Source of the DNA: Aedes albopictus
Lineage: Eukaryota > Arthropoda > Insecta > Diptera > Culicidae
Length of the DNA stretch: 64,000 bases
Assembly (NCBI RefSeq): GCF_035046485.1
Contig: NC_085138.1
Span: 288,296,089-288,360,088, forward strand
Direction of reading: 5' to 3'
The position numbers and the translations under genes were made by a program. A model generated the notes under the pieces. That model searched no databases and was not told where the DNA came from. It was given only the letters and a program-made list of their open reading frames with translations. Shown here in pieces: positions 10,671 to 20,746 of the stretch (positions are counted from its first letter, which is position 1; every line of letters starts with the position of its first letter).

Positions 10671-12947
10671 TCATAAAATCCCATTCCTGAAGCATCGCAC
10701 GCATTTTACCGGTCACATTGAGAGGCGACGACAGTCCAGCAGCGGTAGTTTACTGTTCCAACAAGTCAGCCACAAATGTCCACGCACTGTCTGCAAGCAA
10801 CCGAAGCAAAACTAAAACTACGAATGAAAACGAAAAACCCTCGGTCTAAAATTTCCCATTCCCCATTTATCTGCGGATCTGAACAATCTGGAAATTATTG
10901 AGCATCGAATCGAAATCAAGTCTAATTAAAATCTTATTAAATGTTGAACGAAAAATCGTGAGAAAGCAGATGAAGCCAAGTGGTTTGTGTTTGAAATTTG
11001 AACTTGCCATCCCAGCCGAGAGAGCAGGGCAGTAGCAGCGCTGCGACCGACTAGCCAGCGTACTAATATTGTACGAAGGACAGAAGTCACCAGAAGCTAA
11101 TTCTGAGTGTGCCAACCGGACCAACAACTAACCAGCAGTCTCGGTGGTTAAAGCCAGCCAGGCAGCAGCAGCGGTGGCAGATTGTCGTTTGTTCTTAATT
11201 GTAGCCACGTCTCGTCGTTGTCGTCTTGGCCGTCGTCGTCTGGGATTTTGATTGGTTCATGTTACCATCTGACTTCTGGACTTTGGAGGGCGCACAAGCA
11301 GCTATGCGGAAAGCGTGTGTGTAAATAGGTGCAATTATCGATGTAAACCGATTGGTTCCCGAAGTGACACATTCCTGCTGTAACGTTTGTCGACTGGTGG
11401 ACATCGTTCTGGAATGGGACCCCGTAACCTTGTCTGGAGTTGAGAGTGCTGCTTTTGCATTGAGGAAAATCGATGACGTTGAAAACACGAGTTTTGATAG
11501 ACGATTTTTATATGGAAGGATTCAGTACATATGAATTACATAGCATTTAAGGGAAAGAGGAATTTCTGATTATGTGACGTGTTAAATAATACGTATGGGG
11601 AAACAGGCTACAACGGGGAAGGGGCTACGTTTATCATTATTAAAGTGCTCATATTTAATTGAAACTTGTTTATGCTAAATCTAATTCGTAGCTGCTCCGA
11701 GCATATAGTAGGGTCCAGAGCCTCTAGAATTTAATTGAAATTTTTCCAAACTTTTAATGCCAAACAGATCTGGTTTATCTGTATAGCTTTAATTTGCATT
11801 GACAGTGAGAAATTGTGGTGGGCTTTAAATAAATAGAAACCTGTTATAGACGTCCCAACTATAACAGTTTGTAAGGTACGACTAAGTCCATTATATCTTA
11901 ATCGAAAACGAACGACATCTGTTTCTTATCGGAATGGCTGAAGCCTCTTTAAAATATTAATTATCTTTCGAAAACGCCGACTATAACGATTCACCTTGCT
12001 ACTACATCTTCCAGATCTAAACGCCCCGTTTCGCCGTGTTGAGCAGTCTAATAGTGCTTCTCGCGATACAATTTCGCTGAAGCGGGAAATTACCACCCGT
12101 GTGACAATCACGCGATGACAATCGTTTGCCTCCTCATAATACAGACATGACGTGTGGAAAACATTGAAAACAACAACAACATCTATGACAACATCCGCCT
12201 AACTATGACAAAACACTTTCAATGTCAAAAGCACAAACTGTAACAAACTATTTCTTCTCTCGAGTACCCTCTCCGCCAACCTTTTTGTTCCCATTTGTTG
12301 AGCCGTTTCAATCAAATTTAAGTCACAATCGGAGCTAGCTGTTGAGTACCTAGCCTAGCCTAGTCTAGCATCTATTAACCACCCTCGCAAGAACCAGAAA
12401 GACTTCAATGGGCTCGTTAGCGACGAACCCGTTGCCACCACTGACTGTGGCTGGCGCTGGTTCGCTGGCTGGTTGGCAGGCACGGCTCCGAAAAACTGGA
12501 ACGAGGACATCTCAATTGTTGTTTTGTTTGGGAGAATTATTTCACTTGACTTTTCATGAACTTTTCGCGGTCCGTCAGCAAGTGCTGGCTGGCTTGGATT
12601 GGTGGCATGTCGTGTAGTGAACGTGCGCGCGCCACCCGCTCTGCCAACACGATACGGTGTGATGGAAGACAATGTTGAGAAACAAGAATAATAGGGAAAT
12701 TATTATGGTTCTAAGAGTTCTGCTAGAGGGGGTGGCAGTTTCCCGCCCGCGTCGTCACATTCAATAGCGCTGATAAAAGGCGCTGTGACTCGTTTGATTG
12801 TTATCGAGAACCTTGCGGGTTCTAAGAGCAGTGGTTTAAGAAGTTTTTGCAAGGGGGAACATAAGTGCATATGAACATAGAAATATGGAATTGATTTGAA
12901 AATAGCAATTAAAAATAGGAATAAACAAATATAGAAACATAGAAGGG
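10671..12947. other. Unassigned spacer, no gene recognised
   Basis: This mixed-composition DNA has only short frames without recognisable motifs (for example 11195-11488 -, 12355-12672 -). It contains simple runs such as AGCAGCAGCGGTGGCAG (11160-11177) and CTAGCCTAGCCTAGTCTAG (12350-12368). It may be unique host sequence next to the Sola-like insertion. Confidence 0.35.
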
Positions 12948-14070
12948 GAGCGATTCCACAAACAAGTGGGAAATTTTTCCAGTTTTTATTTTTTGTATTT
13001 TTTGATTTGCATGGAACCTTGCATACAAGTTTTTGGGGAACAAAAACGCCGTTTTGCATACTTGGTTCGCCATTTTTAATCTAGCCTTACTTATGAGAAG
13101 GGCCTATGAAAAATGCACATGATATCTTCAAAAAATTGTATCTCGAAAACGGTTTGTCCGATCGGTTTGGTGTCTTCGGCGAAGTTTTAGACAATTGTTG
13201 GTGCTATATGGAGAAAATATGCACGGTAAAAAAATATGTTTGGTTTTCGTGATTTGAACTAAAATATAGTTTTTCCCTCAAAAGTGACATGTCAATATTT
13301 TTTTATTATCCTTCTGTTATAGCTGACTGAAAATGCTACCTAGTGCACAGTGGGTTGTTCTGGAGAAAAATAGGTTACAATGAAAAAAAAATGTTTTAAA
13401 AAATTACGGTTTTCAAAAAAAGCTATTAAGTAAAGTCAAAAAAGTTTGTCGCCCTAATTTTATGAAAGTACATCAAATTTGCAAGAAAAAAGTACTTCGG
13501 TAACATTTTTCTAAGATGCACCGTTTATTGCTAATTAGAGAAAATTTTCCACTTTACGGAAGATTGAAAAGCTACCGCAGCTGTCAGACTGATGATTTTC
13601 ACCAATGTATCATCAATCAGTCCAAGGATACCTTGGATCGGGCCTTGGATACGACGCCGATGATCATTGTTTGTTGTTGCTTTTCAGAACATTTTACTTT
13701 GCAAGCATGCTTTGATTCGACCAAACTTTTCAATGATACGATCATTTTCATGGCTGCGGTAGGACTTTGACAGCTGCGGTAGAACTCGGCGGCTACCGCA
13801 GAGTGGAAAATTTTCTAAAAATTCGCAATAGAAGATATTACTAATTTAATATTGATTTTTTTGATAACTTAATAAGTTTTAGCCCTTTTCGAATGTACTC
13901 CGTGTTTCTCCAGTTCCAAAAGTATTTTTTTCGGAAAGATTGGAAAATTTTGAGTTAAAATGACACTGACAGCTTATAGATTTGAGTGAAATTCTCTGCC
14001 TTAAAAGTATTTTGAAAAACAAGTTACAAAATCCCACTATCAGGAACAATGGTTTCTTCCAGTGGTTTTT
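12948..14070. repeat. Left long terminal inverted repeat of Sola-like copy 1
   Basis: About 820 bp are complementary to 17395-18205, plus the 301-bp MITE and its duplicated TA (13526-13830) that interrupt this arm only. The inner edge is near AGTGGTTTTT at 14061-14070. Conserved sub-blocks include GAAAAATGCACATGATATC and ATCGGTTTGGTGTCTTC. Confidence 0.85.
13528..13828. mobile_element. 301-bp TA-flanked MITE inside the Sola-like left arm
   Basis: Copy 2 reads CACCGTTTAGAAGATATT without interruption at the matching place (near 29990). Here 301 bp are inserted between duplicated TA dinucleotides. The ends are imperfect inverted repeats (TTGCTAATTAGAG... and the complement of ...AAAATTCGCAA) sharing GAAAATTTTCCACT. 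The empty site in copy 2 makes the boundaries exact. It is a Tc1/mariner-type nonautonomous element. Confidence 0.9.
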
Positions 14071-14249
14071 TGTGTATTGTGTTGAAAATGTGCATTCAAC
14101 TCTTGCATATCGCAAGCTCTTCAATTAGCAAGATTCAAAAGAGCGAATAAGGCTTATTTTTCAGGGGTGGTATTTGTGCGCAATAAAAAATAACATTATA
14201 CTTTGTACATCAGTTTATTTTTATTCCTGTATTTTTATCAAATTATTGT

Positions 14250-16494
14250 TTACACAACTTTCTTAACAATATCGAATATTTTGGCATCATTGTCAGGGCA
14301 GTTTGAATAAAGCTTTGCCTTTATTGTATTTTCTGATAGAGGAAGAAATGAGTGGAATTTTTGAGTTCCTTGATTTGTTTTTGCATTATTATATTGATTA
14401 TTTAGCTGCAAAGACATATTTTCGTATTCTTCTGTAGTAGAATAACAAAATGACAACTTTGTAAGTTCTTCTTCTTTTCGTTTGTTTGCCCAATTAAACA
14501 ACTCTCTTGCAGTCTTTATCGGGTGTTCGCGTTCTTTGGCTAAACTTGCTCTGGTAGCCATGCGTTTTATCGTACCTCCAATAGCATCGCATGGACCTTT
14601 TCCGTGCGATGTTGCGAAGAAATGCTATTCAGCGTCAATACCATACTTTGACTTAAACTTACAAAGGCTTGAAAAGTTTTTTCGGTTTTTATACTGTGAA
14701 GCAGCACCATCTGACATAAAATAAATTTTTTTCATGTTTTTGTTTTGATCAATTTGTAAAAAGTTCATCATTTTATCAATAAACAAATTAACAGCGACTG
14801 AATCATGTCTTAGTTCTTCTGAAATTATAATGAAGCTAAAAGGTTTAATTTGCCTATTTTCAGTATAATATATTACGAAAGGATGGATTGTGGCCTGTTG
14901 CACGTTCCAATGGTGTGATTGAACTTCATCCTGCAAAACGAAGCTGTAATTTTCAGAAAAGTCACAAATAGCCAAAAATTCACCATCTTGCAAGTTCTGT
15001 TTTGTAGTTTTCAAAAAATTGGATTGTTCGGTTTTTACAAAATCATGCGGAATCAAACTTTCTAATTTTGAGCTGAAAAATGTAACAAAGTCATCGGTTT
15101 GCTTTACAATAGTTTCTAAATCACATCTGTCAGTGGTAACCCATTGTTCGAATGAAAGCTTTTCAACAAAGTTTTCTTCCAGTTGTTTCAATAAACTGTC
15201 TTCTAAAACTGAGGTATCTGGGCAGTTTTTACATCTTCGTAGATGGCAATGAGTTGTCTTATTTACGCAAAGTAATCTATTCGTTAATGTTTTTAGATCA
15301 TTCAAGACATTGTATTTTTTTAAGCTATGTAGAATTAAATTGACATTTTCATGCGTAGTGCAAACGCAAACATTATGTGTTCCTGTGATAGTCAATAGTT
15401 TACATTGCCTTGGCCGGAGGCTTGCAAATGATGAAAACCCTATTTTTACATTGACGTACACTTCATTAAAGCGAATAAAAGCTTCTCTTAATGTCATCAT
15501 TAACAATCTTTTCTGAACAGCTAATCTCTTATTTCCTGTCTTTACGCTAACAAAATCTCTTTGGCCTGGCATTGCACGGCTTATATCATCGTCCTCGAAA
15601 AAATTCAAAACCAGTTCTTTTGTTTCATTACTCAAAGCTTTTCCAGAGCTTGAACCTTGAGATGAATCTAATACATTATTTTTTTCCTTTCTTGCATCTG
15701 ATGCCATATTTCTACTAGTTTTAAATTCGTCTACAATTTTTTGTACTGACCATGATTTTGGTAACAATGATAAAATTGATAGTTTTTCTTGCCTTGTGGC
15801 TGAATTTAAAAATTTAATTTTCATATTTTCTATGACTTCATTAAACTCGTTTGCTTTTTCTGTTTTAGCGTCTAATTTAAAAAGATTTCTTCGTACACCT
15901 TCGACGATTTCAGCGCACTTTTTTTTTCAGGATAGTGAACATTTTTAACCTTACCTAAATCTATAGGTATATTATTTGGTTTTGATCACCGTTTGCTTTA
16001 TTTGTTGGTTTTGATTGGTTTTTCTCGGTGATATTCGCTGATATCACCGAGAAAAACCAATCAAAACCAACAAAAAAAAACTAAATCTATAGGCGAAACA
16101 CGAATAGCTGCTATTCCTCGGTTGAATATTTCGACGTCTACAGGCATCGTGAAGTCTTTATTTGATTGAATTGTGCTTAGCGTTGACGCTGATGGTATCG
16201 TGACCAAACTTTCATAGCTTTGCGAATCAGGTACAACAGGTATGGTCTGAACAGTTGGCATCCTTGAGCCACCGGCTACGCTTTGTTCTTCGTTTTGGGT
16301 GAGGTGAGCTCTTGAATCAATATGTAGACGGCAAGACGAACAAATACGAAAATCCTTGGTGTTCAGTGTGGATACCTTGGAAAATCCAATTGACTTTAGT
16401 TTTTGGATGATACCATCCGTGAGATATCGCAGCTCTTTCGAACACTGAATGTCTTTGAATGGACGAATACATCTGATTTAACTCATTTTGTAAT
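14250..16494 (-). pseudogene. Sola-like transposase, broken (copy 1)
   Basis: This is a putative DD(D/E) transposase for cut-and-paste transposition of its host element. Three blocks of one reading are visible: 16494 down to about 16061 (N-terminus with a CSSC zinc-binding pair), 15824-14625, and 14561-14250. The middle block holds two putative catalytic aspartates (CDFSENY and SDGAASQYKN). The third (GKGPCD) follows directly after an in-frame TAG at 14625-14627. A 113-bp hairpin insert (15968-16080) and two extra T in a T-run near 15920 break the frame further. An 86-nt intron with consensus GTAAGT and TTACAG borders lies upstream (16495-16580). AATAAA motifs follow the stop codon. The copy is non-functional as it stands. 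Confidence 0.7.
15968..16080. mobile_element. 113-bp hairpin insert with A-tail and 13-bp direct repeats
   Basis: Copy 2 lacks this segment. It is flanked by the 13-bp direct repeat CTAAATCTATAGG (15955-15967 and 16081-16093), which is single in copy 2. The insert contains a perfect inverted repeat with 34-bp arms (16001-16034 and 16041-16074) around a 6-nt loop, and it ends in CAAAAAAAAA. A long target duplication plus A-tail suggests target-primed reverse transcription of a hairpin RNA. A foldback DNA element is the alternative. No family is recognised. Confidence 0.8.
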
Positions 16495-16580
16495 CTGTAA
16501 CACAGAAAATATTTTCCAATTGTTAGTTTTGAACGAAAATATCACAACACATATAATTAAAATGTGTATTTAAAACTTAC
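16495..16580 (-). other. Putative 86-nt transposase intron (copy 1)
   Basis: On the - strand the segment begins GTAAGTTTT and ends GTGTTACAG, consensus splice sites at a typical insect intron size. The same 86 nt are conserved in copy 2 (32529-32614). An upstream frame encoding an acidic stretch (FELDPVLFDN) ends at the donor. The joined frame reaches a stop a few codons after the acceptor in both copies, so the exact splice or start is uncertain. Confidence 0.5.
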
Positions 16581-17394
16581 CTTTGCACCAAAACGTGTTA
16601 CACTTTCCTTTACAATTATTATGTTATCAAACAACACTGGATCTAGTTCAAAAACACTGGATTATTAGCTGAAATTACTATGAAATCACTATGCTTCTAG
16701 CAACCTTTCTGCATTTACTGTTTGGTTTTCCCTAGTAGATACTGGATGAATTCAGAACCGAGTCAGACATTATTATACAGCTCACGGGTATAAATCATAG
16801 AATGCTGGGTAAAGACTGCTGGAAGATAGGTAGAGTTGAACGCTCAGGTATCGTCAGGTACGAGTTTGGAGAGTTGGAGCGAGGTAGATTTGCTGGCGTA
16901 GGTATATTGTTATTGAAGAAGATTGTAAATTATATACCTGGAATGAATAAAGAGTGCGGCGGTTGTTGATTGAGGTATCAGTCGGCAGCCGTCTAGTTTG
17001 ATGGAAGGTGACTAATATTATACTAATATTATACCAATTTTAATCAAAATTGGCTGAAATCTTGCGAAAAGCTGGAATTATACTAATGTCATCGTGTCAG
17101 TCTACGTTGATTTGATCCACTTTTTTGTTTATTGATCTTTGTTCTGCCGCTTGTGTTGTGTGTAAGAGGTAGCGGTCGCGTTCGAATGAAATAAAGCAAG
17201 CTGACACCCGACCGCGACAACGAAACGAAGGCAGTGAAAAATGTCGAATGTTTACAAGCCTGGGCCAGCGTGGCCATGGTGGACTAGTTCCAACAAAGAC
17301 CATGTTTACAATCACCAACTGTACGTAGTACAGCTAACTGGTATCTAATTACCTGTATCTAATACTTATTAGCACGTTTTCAGCAGAAGGCAAT

Positions 17395-18205
17395 AAAAAC
17401 CACTGAAAGAAATCATTGTTCTTGATAGTGGGATTTTGTAACTTGTTTCAAAATACTTTTAAGGCAGAGAATTTCACTCAAATCTTTAAGCTGTCAGTGT
17501 CATTTTAACTCAAAATTTTCCAATCTTTCCGAAAAAAATACTTCTGAAACTGGAGAAACACGGAGTACATCCGAAAAGGGCTAAAACTTATTAAGTTATC
17601 AAAAAAAATCAATATTAAATTAGTAATATCTTCTAAACGGTGCATCTTAGAAAAATGTTACCGAAGTACTTTTTTCTTGCAAATTTGATGTACTTTCATA
17701 ACATTAGGGCGACAAACTTTTTTGACTTTATTTAATAGCTTTTTTTGAAAACCGTAATTTTTTAAAACATTTTTTTTTCCATTGTAACCTATTTTTCTCC
17801 AGAACAACCCACTGTGCACTAGGTAGCATTTTCAGTCAGCTATAATATAAGGATAATAAAAAAAATATTGACATGTCACTTTTGAGGGAAAATCTATATT
17901 TTAGTTCAAATCACAAAAACCAAACATATTTTTTTACCGTGCATATTTTCTCCATATAGCACCAACAATTGTCTAAAACTTCGCCGAAGACACCAAACCG
18001 ATCGGACAAACCGTTTTCGAGATACAATTTTTTGAAGATATCATGTGCATTTTTCATAGGCCCTTCTCATAAGTAAGGCTAGATTCAAAATGGCGAACCA
18101 AGTATGCAAAACGGCGTTTTTTCCCCCCAAAGACTTGTATGCAAGGTTTCATCCAAATAAAGATATATGAAAATTACTCGTTGCTGAAATGATATGGAAC
18201 CGCTC
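17395..18205. repeat. Right long terminal inverted repeat of Sola-like copy 1
   Basis: About 811 bp form the inverted complement of 12948-14070 without the MITE. The outer end is TGGAACCGCTC. The last 50 bp (ATCCAAATAAAGATATATG) diverge from the left arm, so the two ends are not identical. Confidence 0.85.
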
Positions 18206-18209
18206 AGGG

Positions 18210-18883
18210 GCATCAGAACATCTAAATGTAAGACAAAGAAACATGGGAACAAAAAAAAACACTCAAAATCAATAATGTCGGTAAAAGACTAACTCATCGA
18301 TACTTGAAAATATTTAAATTCAGCTAGTCTAAGCCGTTTGAGAACCGCTGTCCTAGAATTTAACTAGATTGTTGTTCGTGCGCCCTACGTCCAAGAAGTC
18401 GTCGCGTCGTCTATCCAATCTCGATGGAGGTGACGATGGTATGGCATTGCTTGCTGAGCGAAGGAATAGAATGCATGATTACTTGGCATCTGTTAAATCA
18501 GGCACGGAAAAAATAGATGTTAAATGGAAAACAGTTATGGAAAATTTGTGGTGCTTGCTCGGATGATGTGATTTGGGAATAAGAATCAGAATAGAACAAT
18601 AGAATTGTCCGCACACCATGGCTTGATAGTTATGATTTCAAGTACATCTTGTGCCTCAAGGACTATGAAGAACCCGATAATAATTATTTGTTTCTATTCA
18701 AATCAGGTTGAATTTCATATGATTATTAAGCTATATTAGGGAGACTTTCTGACCAAGGCTGGTTCATCTCCAAATAAAATAAAATAAAACTAAAGTTTAG
18801 AATGAAATCGGAAAATTGAATCTGACTATATTCTGATTTCATCAAGTTATGGGCCGTCTTTATAAAAGATAATAAAGCCTCTA
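18210..18883. other. Unassigned spacer
   Basis: No element was recognised. A 65-codon + strand frame at 18369-18566 is rich in Arg/Lys and lacks a known domain. It could be chance or the remnant of a gene. Confidence 0.35.
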
Positions 18884-19812
18884 TCCGCAATAATCGGGAC
18901 ACGAAAATACAGCTGCAACTCTGCAATAGATTTATTGAAATTGCTCAAATTTGGCCTAATGTCACCTTAAGATGTGTTCATTTCACCTACAAAATTTCAT
19001 GTGAATCGGTGCAGTACTTTTTGTTGTAGCAATGAAAGAATAGAATGCGCGTCATTGAATTTTGTACAGCCCCTAGTTTTGCCTGTCAGCGCTGTAACTT
19101 TTGAGTTTGGCGAAAAAAATGACTGAAATTTTGAACATAAACATCTCAATTTACATTTGTTGCATGGACAAAATTTCAAAGAAATCGTTGCACTATCAAC
19201 AATTTTATAGTCGAAACATGTATTGCGACTGAATGTGATTTTAGCCCCTCAGACAGCAACTAGTCAGCACCCTCTATTGTTTCGATTGTACTATTGAAAG
19301 TACTATATCAAGAATCATCAAATTTTGCAGGCATAATATACACATAATCAACTACCTTCTGTGAAAATTTCATGTAAATTTGCAGAGAAATTTAAAAGTT
19401 ATGAATAGGCAAACATCGCACATGAAAAACACGAGAATTTTTTACCGACACTCACCCCTATCAACACCAGTAGCTTCCAAACCAATTGATCAATGTTGAT
19501 GAAATTTTGTAAGAAAGTGTCTCTATAAGTATCATAACTGCTAACGAAATTTCATTATTATCATCACAGAACTTTGAACTGTAGCGTAAAAGAACCATCT
19601 ATCATGCGGATGAAAATTGGTCAAGATTGTACAAAATGCCTGAAACCACATCTGTTTGTTTTTCATCCACAGTTAAAAATAATGCATCGATTTTCATGAA
19701 ATTTGGAACAAATAATAAACATACACCAAAGAGTTGTCCGTCAATTATTTGGCCAATTTTACTGATTCATTACAGAGCTACGGCCGTACTTCTGTGTCCC
19801 GATTATTGCGGA
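18884..19812. mobile_element. 929-bp TIR element, TA-flanked
   Basis: The ends are TCCGCAATAATCGGGACAC and its exact complement, with TA outside (18882-18883 and 19813-19814). The interior is AT-rich with no transposase. Repeated words such as AAATTTCATG... and GAAATTTTG suggest internal duplication. It is a nonautonomous Tc1/mariner-type element. Confidence 0.8.
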
Positions 19813-20134
19813 TACAGGCTTTATATTTCCAAAGCATTTTCCATGTCGTTTTTCAGTTTAATAGCCGGAGGTCAATGAATTCCAAGCGGGAGTGATATTT
19901 TGTTTTAATGAGGCAGAGCCCATAATCCTTAACAAACGACATCTAACCAACCTTTGCAGGCCAGGATGTCACGACGATGAGGCTTACGACACAGGAGCAA
20001 ACGATTTGGGCTGCCAGGATAAGTAATATCATACATTCTTCCGTCTTTTAGAAAATGTATCAGTTGTCTTTCGAAAGTGCCATCTGTATTACATCTGTAT
20101 CCTCCTTAGATTTTCGAAAGCCAGACAACGGCTT

Positions 20135-20233
20135 AACTCTTTGGAGCCGGATTGTTTTGCCACTGCTGTCGAACATTTTTGTTATGCTCGGTTTTATCGC
20201 TGGGGTCATATTGACCCCTCCGACTCCAAAGGG
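20135..20233. mobile_element. 99-bp TTAA-flanked MITE
   Basis: TTAA lies at 20131-20134 and 20234-20237. The inverted termini are CTCTTTGGAGCCGG on the left and CCGACTCCAAAGGG on the right. The size and TTAA target suit a piggyBac-type MITE. It is a different family from 4683-4797. Confidence 0.75.
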
Positions 20234-20237
20234 TTAA

Positions 20238-20558
20238 GCTCGTTTGTGTTACGTTTTCTGCATAAATGGCATCGTCGCGTCAGCGGAACTTGGTAGTGCG
20301 TTCGTTGTATATCTGATTTTGCGGATAAACTACGCTATTCCTGTCGCCTATTTTGAAATCAAACATCCCTAATCTGCTTCTTATCCATGGATTGATATCG
20401 TCTAGCAAAACATGTACCGGAGGAGGGATGGAGGAGATCTCAGGTGAGTTATTTTTTTTGTAAATTAATATGATTGTACCGTATCATTCGGTAGTTTTAT
20501 TTTTGGTAAACATTATTGGCGGAATAACTTAAGAAACAGTAAACGATAGAGTGGCGGA
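20238..20558 (+). other. Probable 5' flank or leader of the Ty3/gypsy element
   Basis: The last bases (GTGGCGGA) join the sequence after the copia element, where similar GGCGGAATCGCC words repeat. So at least the segment from about 20510 is leader of the host gypsy element. No copy of its LTR (TGTGGTATCCCACA...) is visible here, and where the gypsy element begins cannot be fixed. Confidence 0.4.
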
Positions 20559-20746
20559 TGTCGGAGTGTCCACAGTGGAATTAGAGACTCGGATCGGGGA
20601 AGCAATAAAACACACGTGTGTACTGAACAAGAACTAACAAAGGAATGACTTTGATTTATTGAACGGAAGTAAACAAACGCAATTACATTAATGGTATCAT
20701 GGTTTATCTATGTCGTTGAAGTTGTCGCCGCTCGAGGGGCTCAACA
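20559..20746 (-). repeat. 3' LTR of the copia element
   Basis: This 188-bp LTR has TG...CA ends (TGTTGAGC to TCCGACA on the - strand). An AATAAA on the - strand (20655-20660) is a candidate polyadenylation signal. It matches the other LTR at every base I compared. Confidence 0.95.

Larger units (their letters stand above)
12948..18205 (-). mobile_element. Sola-like DNA transposon, copy 1 (5258 bp)
   Basis: Outer ends are GAGCGATTCCA (left) and TGGAACCGCTC (right), flanked by a 4-bp duplication AGGG (12944-12947 and 18206-18209). Terminal inverted repeats of about 0.8 kb enclose a transposase gene on the - strand. The assignment to Sola rests on the 4-bp target duplication and on a putative D-D-D transposase with SDGAASQYKN and SHGKGPCDAIGG motifs; it is an inference. 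This copy is damaged: a 301-bp MITE sits in the left repeat, a 113-bp hairpin insert and a 2-base T-run expansion shift the frame, and an in-frame stop is shared with copy 2 (29411-34194). Confidence 0.75.

Noticed and set aside
17089..17318. Frames in the Sola-like elements near the right inner arm (also 33077-33306)
   Set aside because: Both copies keep the sequence, but the frames overlap each other and lack motifs. It is more likely promoter or untranslated leader of the transposase.
18369..18566. 65-codon + strand frame with a basic N-terminus
   Set aside because: Looks gene-like in composition but is short, lacks a domain and has no neighbouring exons or repeat context.
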